A DNA stretch of 64,000 nt from Sympetrum striolatum (GCA_947579665.1 OX388351.1:54816939-54880938), one strand, 5' to 3'; positions 48,736 through 59,340 are shown, numbered from the stretch's first letter. Notes: generated by a model not told the origin, from the sequence alone. Numbers and translations: made by a program.

Positions 48736-50084
48736 ATCTAGGGTAAGTACAAAGTAAAATTTTTGTTACTCTTCATAACCTTCCGCTGCGATACAATTTC
48801 GATGTAATACTGTTTCAACGTAGGCAGCTCAAGTATGGTCTGATGATTTCATATCCAGCCTAATGGTCTCTTTCGCGGCCATATGTTCCATGCATCCCTG
48901 CGATGGAAATAGGTTCCCCACCCCTTACTTAAGCGATCCTTTAAAACCTGTTGCCTTTTATTAGTGTCTTTCTAATGTTTTCCTCCATTTAGCGTTTATG
49001 CAAACCTTCGCTTGGTGACTTAGCGGGTGCAAATGTAAAAGTAAATGTTTAACCCCTTTCTCACTGTTTAAACCCTTTATACTCAGGACTAGGCATATGG
49101 TACTTTTAAGAAGGAGATGGCTGCATGGAAAAGACAAATGATAGCGGGACGAAGATTACGAAATTTGCGAAAATTATGGCTATTTACTTAACAAAGAATA
49201 TTTGATAATCATGGAATACTCTTAAACTCTGATGTAACGATAATTCAAAAACAGCTGTATGAATGTGACACTACTTACCTTTTTCAGCTACAACTTTCGG
49301 CAATTTTGGCTTGAATAAAAAGTTTCTCAACATGAATTTTAAGAACCAATATTTGATTACTCTTTTATTCTTGATTTTTGAGTCAATCAAGTCAATATGC
49401 TCTGACATAATTTTGTAAAAGGCCAGTATAACCATCTATCAGAAATATGATTCTAGAACGAAATATCTCTGCTGATCGTGTCTAAACTATAAGAGAAAAA
49501 CAAACACGAACCCTATCCCACTACAAACCTATTTTAGGGATATTATATTATTATTTATAATGCATACCTCATTTAAAATTGCGTTGGTATAAGATTGACA
49601 CCAGGCGTTCAGTGGCTAAAGGCGGGAGTAATAGTAATTAGAAGAAATAGGAGAGAGATCTTGAGTTTCGACTCTGTTTATTTGAGACCGTTTTCACTAC
49701 CGGAGTAGCATCATCAGTTGTCATTTTTTCCCTTCTAGTTCAACTGCCTGTCTTTTGAAAGTATGTAAAATTTATGAGATATTTTTTTTTAATTACATGA
49801 TGTTTGTATTGAATTAATGACATAATGAATCACCTCGTCGACTTGCATCGCATTCAATACATGAAGGAACAGAAATATTGAAAAGTGTGCAAAAAATCAA
49901 GTAAAAAGTTATCTGGATCAATCTTAAGGCCCTTGCCTGAAAATAAAAAATCTTGCAAAAAGAAATGTTTTAAAATGTTATCGTAATATTGTGTAACACT
50001 GGGTAATGTGAAGTTGTAATTTAGGAACCTCTGGAAAAGTAAAAGATTGCTTGACAGGGTGATGTACGGTGGAGTTCTATCCTG
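48736..50084. other. Mostly AT-rich; one more hAT-like end
   Basis: Near 48.88-48.93 kb the plus strand reads GGTTCCCCACCCCTTA, whose complement TAAGGGGTGGGGAACC resembles another hAT terminus. A weak tRNA-like trace is at 49.61-49.67 kb. No gene seen. Confidence 0.3.
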
Positions 50085-50250
50085 TGACCGCTACGTTAGC
50101 CAAGAAGACCTGTCATGCACTCGAAAAATCCAGTAAAACAGTTACAAATATTAAATATCATGTGTGCATTATTTAGTTTTTAATAAAATATAATATATAT
50201 ATATGTAATCATCCTGTTGGAATCGTAAGTTTACCATGTATGCTTTCATT
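50085..50250 (+). mobile_element. Family H retroelement, copy B, 5' segment
   Basis: Matches 5.99-6.13 kb (CTCGAAAAATCCAGTAAAA, GTGCATTATTTAGT, ATATGTAATCAT). It is interrupted at 50251 by the piggyBac element and resumes at 51913. Confidence 0.7.
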
Positions 50251-51912
50251 TTAACCCAATATCGGCCGGAACTATTCGCCATCGATGAATTTTGATGTTA
50301 TTTAAATTTTTAGACGTTATGGGACTGTTTAATACATAGATGTCCTGAAAAATACAAATTTTTTGCGTTATCTTAGTTTTTGGACGTGTTCGAAATTTCA
50401 TACGGTGGCCGTAAGGGGGTAAAATATACCAATTAAACGTCATGATGTTTATTAACATTTTTATTACAGTAAACGTTAAAAATCTCTTTTTAAAAAACTA
50501 TACATGGTAGTAAAACAGAATATCTTTTTATAAATCAGCAGAAAAGTCCATTCTGCGCGTTTTACATAATCATATCTTAAGGATTTCAAGCGCATTTCGC
50601 TATAATACTTACTAAGTAATCAAGAACAATAAACTCAAATTGTTGTCAATTTTCAAATCACATTGTTTATCATTTTCAAATCACATTGTTAATCATTTTC
50701 AAATCACTTGTTTTCTTTCACGAATTTAGCGCGTGTGAAAGGCGACAAAGCATCCCTTTGGGTGAAGTCCTATATTACATTTAATACAGTAAAATGAAGC
50801 AGTCTTGTGACAATTTCCACGACGCCTCGGTTTCTCAATACCATCAACTAGATGGTCAATACCGTCAAAACGAATTTCTGGAGTTACAAGAGCCGTTTTT
50901 TTTAGGAATAACTGAGGCGGGTCTGTTCGGCAGCGTTGGGGTAGATAGTAAAGCAATTACAATTCTTCGGACAAACTCAAGAAGAGAAATATCTTTTTCC
51001 TTGTACCGGAACAACATTCAAGCGTTTACAACACTGCCGTTTAGCATGAACCTGATCAAGGGCCAGTACCAACACTTTTTTCGGATTTTGATTCGATATA
51101 TGGCACGTTGTTTAGCGGGAGGTTCATACTCAGGCTCGGGCTCATATTCTTCTGAATCCGGTGTGTTGTCTTCAGAACCACTGGTGTCTACAATTATAGC
51201 TTTCATGATCGGCCGAAGGTTATCTCGAGATCGCAGTCCCCTAACTTCAATAGGCTGTGCTAAAACTCCCTTCCCAATATCGCGAAAACTGGTGACGTCA
51301 TCTGGCCCTGCTTCACTATGTGCATCGTCTTGATCAGAGTCATTGCCGTCATTAGGTGGGAATAAAACGAACTCAAGCGCGTCTATTTCAGAAATATCCT
51401 TGGCCAGCTCATCCTCTTCGTCAAGTTGCTCCAATATATTAACAATGGCCTCGCCATCCGTGCTCAAATTGTACCTGCAAACAATACCACATTTTTTACC
51501 CCCTTCCGGCCACCGTACGAAATTTCGAACAGTCAACAAAAACCACATGCCTGACTGACATTATTATAACCTTTCATCAAATGACCACTCATACATGTAG
51601 TTTATAGTCTAAACAAGCCAGTAACACACTCAGGAACAGAATTCAGATTAGTTTTACCAATAAAAAATAAACAAATACTCACCAGCGCAGCATTTTGCGT
51701 CGCGCGCCAACCAAGACGAAATCTGACTGCGTGGGAAATGGAGGGAAAGTGGCGCAGCCCCAAGCCAGGCGGCACGGGTGAATGGTCGAACCTTTCTCTC
51801 AAAAATAATAAGCTAGCGAACTCGATGCAATGACACATCGCGTCACGGCACCGGTTTGTTTACCTCCTTGTTTAGCGTACGAAATTTCGTACGGTGGCCA
51901 GTAATGGGTTAA
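50251..51912 (-). mobile_element. piggyBac-type transposon, internally deleted
   Basis: TTAA at both edges (50251-50254, 51909-51912), the piggyBac target site. Imperfect terminal inverted repeats start TTAACCCAATATCGGCCGG at the left and, complemented, TTAACCCATTACTGGCCACC at the right. Subterminal inverted repeats of about 35 bp (50389-50424 and 51494-51529) repeat the motif GGCCACCGTA-GAAATTTCG, and the right end adds a perfect 18-bp palindrome CGTACGAAATTTCGTACG (51876-51893). It carries a dead transposase remnant on the minus strand. Three 22-bp TTTTCAAATCACATTGTT repeats lie at 50647-50715. Confidence 0.9.
50726..51548 (-). pseudogene. piggyBac transposase remnant, catalytic core deleted
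   Basis: The first 531 bp (51548-51018) encode an acidic N-terminus (DEEDELAKDISEIDALEF, PDSEEYEPEPEYEPP). It then jumps to a segment typical of the region after the last catalytic Asp (KKCWYWPLIRFML). A TGA at 51018-51020 replaces the Trp expected after VVNA; the frame continues as MLFRYKEKDISLLEFVRR. A shift in an 8-base A run (plus 50896-50903) then moves the frame to the C-terminal cysteine/histidine zinc-binding domain (CIKCNIGLHPKGCFVAFH), ending at 50726. Family members are about 550-600 residues with a DDD triad; that triad is absent here. The element is non-autonomous. Confidence 0.85.
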
Positions 51913-52010
51913 TTATGCCTAACTGGTATAAATGCATCTATATAGAAACTGCCACCAGGCTTACAGCCTACCTGCAGTTTATGCTTTAATAATAAGAATA
52001 ATAATGACTC
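51913..52010 (+). mobile_element. Family H retroelement, copy B, 3' end
   Basis: Continuation of the interrupted copy: nested hairpin CTGCC...AGGCT TAC AGCCT...TGCAG (51949-51977), then an imperfect TAA tail (51986-52008). Confidence 0.75.
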
Positions 52011-52029
52011 TTTAAAATAAAATATTAAT

Positions 52030-52560
52030 ATCCAAGACCCTCAGCGGGCATCGGTAAGTACCATAGCGAGTGCGTACTGCAATCCTTGTGTTGTGTAGGC
52101 CTGCTCCATGCCCTCAGGAGGCGACATTGTAAGAAAGGGTAGTCAAACAACCCCGCAGCGTCATTTCCGTCCAACAACATTTCCGGCAGCCTTTCTATTG
52201 GCGGACGCATCGCACGGAATTAATCATTTCGGCGCGACACGAAGTTGTTGGTCTTCCGTCGAGTTTTCCAAACGGAAGAAGCGACTTTATTAAGTTTAAA
52301 GCGGCGCACCCGTTGATTTCACCGATCTCCAATATAAGTTTCGAAATTAAGTTTTTTAATCTGCGCCGCCGGAAGGCCTCCGGGAGCGTCTTCTTCGCAT
52401 CATTTATCGATTCGCATTATTTCCCGAGGGCGAACTTGGGAGACAAGCGGCGATACCTTCCTCCGGTAATAACACCCACGCTCCCTCCAATATGTCTCCC
52501 AGGACACCTCCCCTCGTTTCTTCATTAATCCCCTCTCATTCCCTTCTCTTCTTCGTACCT
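52030..52560. other. GC/CpG-rich patch 13, left half
   Basis: CpG-rich, with homeodomain-like AATTAAT. Its last 72 bp (52489-52560, AATATGTCTCCCAGGAC...) recur at 53939-54010, where a second GC-rich segment begins. The two halves probably formed one patch before retroelements inserted between them. No recognised ORF. Confidence 0.5.
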
Positions 52561-52959
52561 TAATGAACATATTTGAAATTACATTATCTCTTATAGTTTA
52601 TCATTTTCTTCCTTTTTTTCTTTTTAATTGTTTAGACCGTTTTCGATTAATTGTATATTTACTAGGATAGGATTAACCGTCTGCTGCTTTTTAAAATAGT
52701 GTTGTTACAGAAACTTATTTATATATTATTAAAAATGTATTATTTATACTTTATTTATAATATTCATATTATATTATAATTTATTATTTGTAGTATAAAT
52801 TATTGAATGTAATAAATAAAAATATTTAAATAGTCTGTATATTTATTAGTCTATTTTACATAATTATATGTAAATGTGTAACTCATTTTTTTTGCTTTTG
52901 TGCGATATTATTGCTTCGTTTTCTCGTCTTTATATTTCATTTAATCTCATTGCGTCGCT
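52561..52959. other. Very AT-rich stretch, no gene
   Basis: Almost pure A+T from 52.73 to 52.87 kb. Part of the material inserted into patch 13. Confidence 0.4.
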
Positions 52960-53195
52960 ATATTTTGTTTCCTATCTGTGGGTTTCGCAGATTTTTTGTA
53001 CCACCCTTCTTGAGGGTGTTTTCCTGCAGCGGAAATTATTTCCTAACCTCTTTACTTAGATTTTTAAACTCACTAAGTAGCCTTCTTCTGTGTAGTTTTT
53101 TCCAGGGTATCTCTGTCTTTAAGTCTCTTTAGTCTTTAGTCTCAGTAGTCTAGTCTGTACTTTATAGTCTCAATTTCGCCCTATATAAAGTTATT
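52960..53195 (+). mobile_element. Family T retroelement 3' end, copy 3
   Basis: Plus strand reads CTATCTGTGGGTTTCGCAGA, GGGTGTTTTCCTGCAGCGGA, then AGTCTCAATTTCGCCCTATA followed by a TTA-type tail. It is diverged from copies 1 and 2 but collinear. The AATAAA has become ATATAAA. Confidence 0.65.
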
Positions 53196-53359
53196 TATTA
53201 TTCATTCATATAAATATTATTAAATAAAATTTTTATTATATAATATTATTATTACCCATTTTATTCCATTTTTTCTCAGCGCTGCTGGATTACACTAGGG
53301 TACGGGTATAAATACCAAGTAATCCCAGAAAACAATATTTGTGATATTATGATAATTAA

Positions 53360-53725
53360 TTACAAATTGAAATTTAAAAATTTCCTTACAATATGGCATG
53401 TTGAAATAATAAGTCTTTTGAATTTTTATACATAAATGTTCTTTTTTAAACTTAAAGTTTCCAGGCTATGAAAATGTTCTTTTGGGATTATACCGGTGGC
53501 CGATAACACTATGGGCACTATTACATGTTCATACCCCAGATCCTTAACATTTCATTCGCTAGTTCTAGGTATTTGTTTCTTTTTTCATGAATTGTTTTTT
53601 GTATGTTATCCATTAAATAGACTGCTCGGAAAAACGATTTTGCTTTCTTTGTCTGTTAGAGTCTGGTCTGTTGTGGTGTATTGTCTTATCTGTAATTATT
53701 GTGCGGGCAAAGTATGATTTGCGCT
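53360..53725 (-). pseudogene. LINE polyprotein C-terminal fragment (second type)
   Basis: Minus-strand frames show the characteristic end of a non-LTR polyprotein: TLTDKESKIVF, then NKYLELANEMLRIW, then after a frameshift VIVPIVLSATGIIPK, and finally STCHIVRKFLN before a stop at 53360-53362. One in-frame stop and at least one frameshift are present. The VPIV.SATG.IPK and TCHIVRKFL motifs are standard for this protein end. RT and endonuclease are missing. This belongs to a different LINE from the ones at 6.3 and 17.1 kb. Confidence 0.8.
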
Positions 53726-53759
53726 TTTTATTTAAAACACTGAATCAGGGAATCAGAAT

Positions 53760-53793
53760 CACCGTACTACAATTATAAAATTGTAGTACGGTG
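53760..53793. repeat. Perfect 15-bp stem palindrome
   Basis: CACCGTACTACAATT, loop ATAA, then the exact complement. It lies just 5' (on the minus strand) of the LINE fragment above. It may be the junction of two inverted LINE copies or an element end. Confidence 0.85.
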
Positions 53794-53839
53794 GAATTTT
53801 GTTAACTACTAATAACGGTTGTTTGCCTATTTCTAGGTA

Positions 53840-53938
53840 AATGATTTTCGCAACTAAGTTATGCCTATGTATGTAATCTGTATGTGCCATCATCTTACAG
53901 CCAGATACTATTTGTTGAATTATATATTATTATTATTT
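53840..53938 (+). mobile_element. Family H retroelement 3' end, copy D
   Basis: GTATGTAATCTGTATGTGCC, a decayed hairpin segment (CCATCATCTTACAGCC), then a TAT-rich tail ending in (ATT)n at about 53922-53938. The tail directly abuts the right copy of the 72-bp duplication, as expected for the 3' end of a target-primed insertion. Confidence 0.5.
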
Positions 53939-54340
53939 AATATGTCTCCCAGGACCCCTACTCTTGTTCTCGCTTCCTCATTAATCCTTTCCCTTCTCTT
54001 CGTCGTACTCTTTTCTGTTACACTTCCACGGAGATAATAACGTGAGGATTCCTTCCATTGACTCTTTCCGCCGATATCACGCGTCCATTCATCCGAAAGT
54101 CTCGCCGGTAATTTCCTTCTTGTTATGTCGCGCGTTCGCGCCTCGGAAATAAGAAGGGCGTTCCCGGAGCCATTTTGGTGTCCTCCGACCGTAGGCTTCT
54201 CCGTCGCTTGAGACATTCTCCTCCTTTGTGCAGGAATCGCACGTCAGGTATCGAGAAAGTTTCATCGAGTACCTACAAAGTTTCATTTTATGCATCCGCG
54301 TTGTTCGGCGAAGCGGTAAATAAAGTTTTTTAAATGTTTC
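53939..54340. other. GC/CpG-rich patch 13, right half
   Basis: Starts with the 72-bp duplicate of 52489-52560 and continues CpG-rich for 330 bp. Minus-strand ORFs (53920-54216, 54089-54391) have no recognised domain. Confidence 0.5.
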
Positions 54341-54384
54341 GCCGATGGAGAAACACAATTGAAGCCAGATTACCCTCAACATGG

Positions 54385-55400
54385 TGTTCATATCTATCTA
54401 TACGGAAATGAGCTTAAAAATGCAACCTTAGAGAAGAAATAGTAAAGGCAATCCGATTAAATATAAAAGGTCTTCTTCTATGTACTATAACATATTGTGT
54501 TCTCTTAGCTTCAACTTAGTAATAAGAGTAAAGATGTAATATACATATATATATACAACTTCCATCAGATTTGTAATCTAACTGTAGTGTTCGTGCAAAT
54601 AGAATGATAATAATGAAAACAAGGGGGAGGAATTTGAAAAATATAATCTTAACATTTGCTTATTATCAAAGTAAAATTCATCAGTAACACTAAAACAGTA
54701 AAATCAGGACAAAATGCTAAATAAGATATCACATAGACTCCCCAAAAAATTTCTATTTAGCATAAAATATTACTTTCCCTTAGCTTCAACGTAACTATAT
54801 GACTTAACGTCCAAGTAAAATTGATGTCGGAAATGTACGTTTTATCAAAATGAATATATTGTCAACTTAAAAATGAGCATAAACAACAAAATTATCTTGA
54901 AAATTTACCTTTAAAGTATTGATACGCAAGGAAAAGTGAGTGGTGAAATATACACTAAAAATTGGCTTGCTATCGAGTTAGAGTTTATCAATATTATTCT
55001 GTATAATGGGAATTTTAATGAGCGCAAAAAATGCTACATTAAATAAGATATTATATAGACTATCCGATTGAATATAAAAGATCTTCTTCTAGTTAGCATA
55101 AAATCTTGTGCTTCCTTAGCTTCAACATAGCAATAAGAGTAAAGGTAAACCTTTTTAACAAAACGCAAGAATGTTAATTCAATTTTTTGTTTACACTGAA
55201 AATTTACTTTAAATGGTAGTGGAATTTCTCAATATTACTCTGAATGTATGTAAACTATGAGAAGGGCTAAAAGATACATTGAACAGAAAACTCCAAAACT
55301 CACCGACTGTATATAATAAAACAAAATCAAGTAAATATTTACTTTCCCTTCGCAGAACCTACTAACTTAACAATAAGAAGAAACCGTAAAAGGATTTGAA
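54385..55400 (+). repeat. Four-unit degenerate tandem array, about 240-325 bp
   Basis: The landmark ATCCGATT(A/G)AATATAAAA-TCTTCTTCTA, or a decayed form, followed by a TTAGCATAAAAT block and CCTTAGCTTCAAC.TA.CAATAAGAGTAAA, occurs at 54451, about 54735, 55062 and 55302. Between landmarks, GAAAATTTACTTTAAA and ATGCTA(A/C)ATTAAATAAGATAT recur. Units differ greatly, so the array is old. A decayed family H hairpin (54540-54620) lies in unit 1. Confidence 0.7.
54540..54620 (+). mobile_element. Family H 3' end, decayed copy C
   Basis: AACTTCCATCAGATTTGTAA, then TCTAACTGTAG and ATGATAATAATG, align base for base, with about one-third differences, to the hairpin and tail at 51949-52008. Confidence 0.45.
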
Positions 55401-55489
55401 AACTTAACTAAAAAGGAATTCGTACACGGATGTTATCATATATGCATTTTTATATTTTACCTTCCCCTGTTATTAATATTCCCCCTTTA

Positions 55490-55740
55490 TGTTATGTGAG
55501 ATCCCTGAGTAGGAGTTTTCGCGCGTCGTGGATTTGTCTCCGTAAGCCGTCATCTGACGTCTTTTCCACATTATAAAAATATTTCTATCTTTGTAGGCAT
55601 GTTTTAGTGTTATTTCTTTAAACGCAAAGGAACCGTACTTCCTTAGCTTTGGTTTAGTTTAAATTTATTTGCAATAATTATTTAAGAGGTAGATAGAAGA
55701 GGAGCCATTTTGGCCAAACTTCACCGGGAGAGAAGAATGA
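55490..55740 (+). repeat. Possible family T copy, very diverged
   Basis: CCTTAGCTTTGGTTTAGTTT then AAATTT, followed by AGATAGAAGAGGAGCCATTT, resembles the distal 150 bp of family T. Weak; no tail. Confidence 0.25.
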
Positions 55741-57390
55741 TAACTACAGTATAAATACGAATACATGTAACCGCTTGCATGTTAAAATAGTTTTCGTGGA
55801 ACTAAAACTTGGTTGTTTTCTCTCTACACCTTTCATTACATCATTTTATGAACACATAGCTTACATATGTATTATTCTCAGGTTAAAATTTCATTCAGGA
55901 AAAGGTTTACCTAGAAATGCTTGTAATAGTTCGCTGTGTTTTAAGGCTGGTATATGAGAACAAAGCTATTTAGTTGAAAACTTTTAACCATTTCGGGATC
56001 AAAATCATCCCTAAAATCTCCAAGAGTTATATCTTCAAAAAATAGATTTAGAATATAGGAGAGAAGCAAGAGCATAGACAGTAAACTTCGTAGGATATAA
56101 ACTTTTAAGATTCCCCTAAAATTCACCATTAATTTTATAAAAGACGCCTCAACTTAAATTAATATATATGTAACTATATTAATATTAATATCACGTTGTA
56201 TTTTTTAAATATAATTTATTTAAGAAGAACTGTAATTTACGTTTCGGTAGATGATTCCTTCCAATGGGGACAAGGGAAATACGTAAGTTTGATTATTGTA
56301 TGGCATAACTACTAATTACAATTTATCATACATTTTTTTTTAGTGAAACTAAATTATTTCTTAAAAGCCTGAGCTTATATCAGTCTGTTGTTTGTCAGAA
56401 TCACTAAATTTACGAAGAATCTCATTTTATTTTAAATCAATGTAACTCAATTGAATTCAAATATAAAAATTAAATACACGAATATAAAAACTATCAAATC
56501 TATCGGACTCTTACATTATTTCAACTACTTTAAGCCGATTCTGTGATGTGTTTCTTACATATGATTTTAATTTGGAAATTATTTGGCTGATTGGTTCATG
56601 AATATTTTGGGAGGTGATAAAGTCATATATTTCCTAACCTTAGATTCACAAATGCAGGATAAATTAAATATTTATATAAACCTTTCTTGGTCACTTCCTA
56701 AGTCAGCATTGACAAAACTTATTTATGAATGGAATCATCAATGAATTGCAATATTACGTAGGAACGCACTTGATTTTCTGAGAAATAATTTGGTTTATTG
56801 GAAGTATCGTACTTTTATTGCAATTTGAACGGTAATTCGATAAAACTGTACCACAAACAAATTTTACTGTCTACTGATTGTTTTATTATTACGTTTCTGG
56901 AATGCTTTCTGTTGATGCGTATTTCAATAACAGAAATAATTTTGAGTTATCACCGCGTATATTTTTTAATTTAAGTTTGTAGTAACATGACTCTAGATAT
57001 ACTTCACTATATTCTTTCATTTTGATTGAGCATAGGGGTAGAGGGTTACTACCATCTGAAATTTGTGTTTGACCGCAGTAAAAGTGGCTTCCAAGCTATG
57101 CTGAAAATTTATTTGCATAAAATAATAGTTATTTTGTGCTTAATTATACTCCTGGAATTAAAATGAGGGTATAGAAATAAACCTATGGGCTTTAAAGCTG
57201 ATAAAAGTCAATGACATCATTAGGAATGCGTCAAGCCACCATAAAACTCATGGATAGACAAACATAGAAGAGCTAAGTCGGTAAAATTAAATACTAAAGG
57301 CGAGGAGGAAAGAATTTTTGCTTTAATCATGAATACTGCAAGAGCATTGATCGATTTCCTTGGTCCACCTCTTTCTCTCTATTTATCTAG
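55741..57390. other. AT-rich stretch, no gene seen
   Basis: No supported feature. Confidence 0.4.
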
Positions 57391-57880
57391 CAATCTTTAA
57401 TGTTCTCCTCGTCTCTCTCTATTTCCCTTTCTGATTCACCCACCACATTCCCCCTTCTGCCCTTATAAAATCCGCGACGGATCTTCAAAAATCTACTTGT
57501 CTCACAGCCGCGGGCTTGTTAGCGCATGCGCGTAGAGGGATAGAGGGAGTTGCTCTCGCAGCAACTATTTAGAGGGAAAAAGAGTGGGAGGAGAGAAAGA
57601 GGGTTGTTTGCAATGGTCTGGAGGAGAGGAACTAAGGGACGAATTAAACAGGAGGTTGCTGCCCTTAGGGACTTAGAGTTTCGTGAAGGAAAACAGTGCG
57701 GCTGCGTCAAACTAAGGATAATTAAAGATCTAGGAACGAGAGAAACGTGTCGGCAAATAAAATAAGAATTACCGCGCGGGGATATTGAGTAAATCCGACG
57801 GTTGCGGAAATTTGAGGAAGTGGGTACACTAGGGGAGGAAGTACATACTCCACCGCGCGCAGTGAGTGTAATCTTCCAAA
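57391..57880. promoter_or_regulatory. GC patch 14 with TATA and NRF-1-like site
   Basis: TTATAAAA at 57463-57470 and AGCGCATGCGCG (57521-57532, 11 of 12 to the NRF-1 consensus on the better strand) lie 50 bp apart in a CpG-rich patch. The 122-codon minus ORF (57519-57887) is Ser/Pro/Leu-rich with no known domain. Could be a promoter; direction unclear. Confidence 0.35.
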
Positions 57881-58770
57881 TCATCAACTCCGAATTGAAG
57901 TAATTGAATAGCTGAGAAATTTGAGATTTTTCTCTGTAAATAGGTAAATCTTACGCATTTTGTCGCGTTTATTCATTACTGCATATTTCGTTTTCTCATT
58001 CCAAACTAATGGTATAAAAGACGCAATAAGGATGTGATATTGGTGTACAGACGTACATACAATGAGTACGCAAGTACGAATTCATTGCATTGTATTAGCT
58101 GTATTTAAGTGAATTTTTTCTTGATTTACCAACTCATATACAGTCATAACATGATGAGGTAGTTTAGCCTGGAGGCAAAACATTTCAGTTGATATAAGTG
58201 AAGCGAAATTCGAAATCAATATGTAAGAACTAAAGTATGAAATCCTTTTCTAGTACAATCGCTTCATATTGGTCGAGTAGACTCAGACTCTTACCCACTC
58301 TACCTCGCTTTTTATTTGTAAACGCGCTTGTCACTCAATCCCACATGATTCTGGCATTATTGAAAGATATTTATGCAACATTGACGATCAGCAATTAAGC
58401 CTAACTTTTGAGTCTAACTGATATTTTGATTTGAAGAATCTATTAAATGTGTACTTTAAGTGAACCTGGTTTTCACCAATTATTCATATGCATACAAAGG
58501 TCTTTATTATTATCGGGAAACATTGAGATTGGACAGCTCTATCTTACATTATACCCATTAGAGATATATACTATAAGGTCAAAAAATCAAAAAGAACAAT
58601 TACAATTATGAAAACATTTTTGGTTTACATATATGAAGGAACAATTCATTAAAAATCAAAAAGATGGTTTGTAGCAATGTTTAGTTGGGATTTTGATATT
58701 TATAACATCCGTAAGTCTTACAAGATAGATCGTAGATCATGCTAAGGGTAACTTTTTTTTACTTATTTTA
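57881..58770. other. AT-rich stretch, no gene seen
   Basis: No supported feature. Confidence 0.35.
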
Positions 58771-59030
58771 GTTATTTCTCTTAGGAATGTTTTACAGGTT
58801 TTGCACTATCCCTCTTTGTTTTACATCTTAATTATACTTTTCCTTATTTATACTACTTTATAAGCTTAACGTAGGTTTTTTAAATACAGAACTAAATTTT
58901 TCTAATTCACTATTATTTTAAAATAAATTTTTATGGTTATTTACTGATTTTTAATTGACGATGGAAAAAGTGAATTCAGTCTCAAAGTCACCCAAAACAA
59001 AGGCGTTACCTAATTTATTTCAAGTGTAAA
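58771..59030 (+). mobile_element. Family T retroelement 3' end, diverged copy
   Basis: Collinear blocks: TTTTACAGGTTTTGCACTAT then CCCTCTTTG, AAGCTTAACGTAGGTTTTTT, TTGACGATGGAAAAAGTGAA, and TCAGTCTCAAAGTCACCCAA. The internal spacing resembles the 59.1-kb copy. Confidence 0.5.
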
Positions 59031-59099
59031 AATCAGAATATAGAGTCATAATGTAGAATCATATCTCAATCAAAATAATAACATTCTTAGAAAAACCAA

Positions 59100-59340
59100 A
59101 GTCATATTCCAAAGTCAGACCCTCTTTTTTTCCTTCTTACTTACACTTTCCCTTTGTTATAATGTTTCCTAAGCTTAATGTGTGTTTTTTCATTGTAAAA
59201 CTAAATATTTCCAATTCATTTGTAATTTGAATTAATTTTAGTAGAACTCACAGATTTTTAAGTGACTTGGAAGAGAAATTTTTAGAGCATCAATTTCACC
59301 CAGAAGTAAAACGAAATTCATATATTTCAAGAATTTAAAA
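59100..59340 (+). mobile_element. Family T retroelement 3' end, diverged copy
   Basis: Repeats the 58.8-kb layout 300 bp downstream: TAAGCTTAATGTGTGTTTTT, AAGTGACTTGGAAGAGAAAT and CATCAATTTCACCCAGAAGT. The two neighbours could be one tandem duplication or two insertions. Confidence 0.45.

Noticed and set aside
50647..50715. CRISPR-like short direct repeats
   Set aside because: Three adjacent 22-bp units without spacers, inside a eukaryotic transposon; a simple tandem repeat.
50794..51333. 179-codon plus-strand ORF, one of the longest in the window
   Set aside because: It is antisense to the piggyBac transposase remnant, whose minus-strand frames carry the recognisable motifs.
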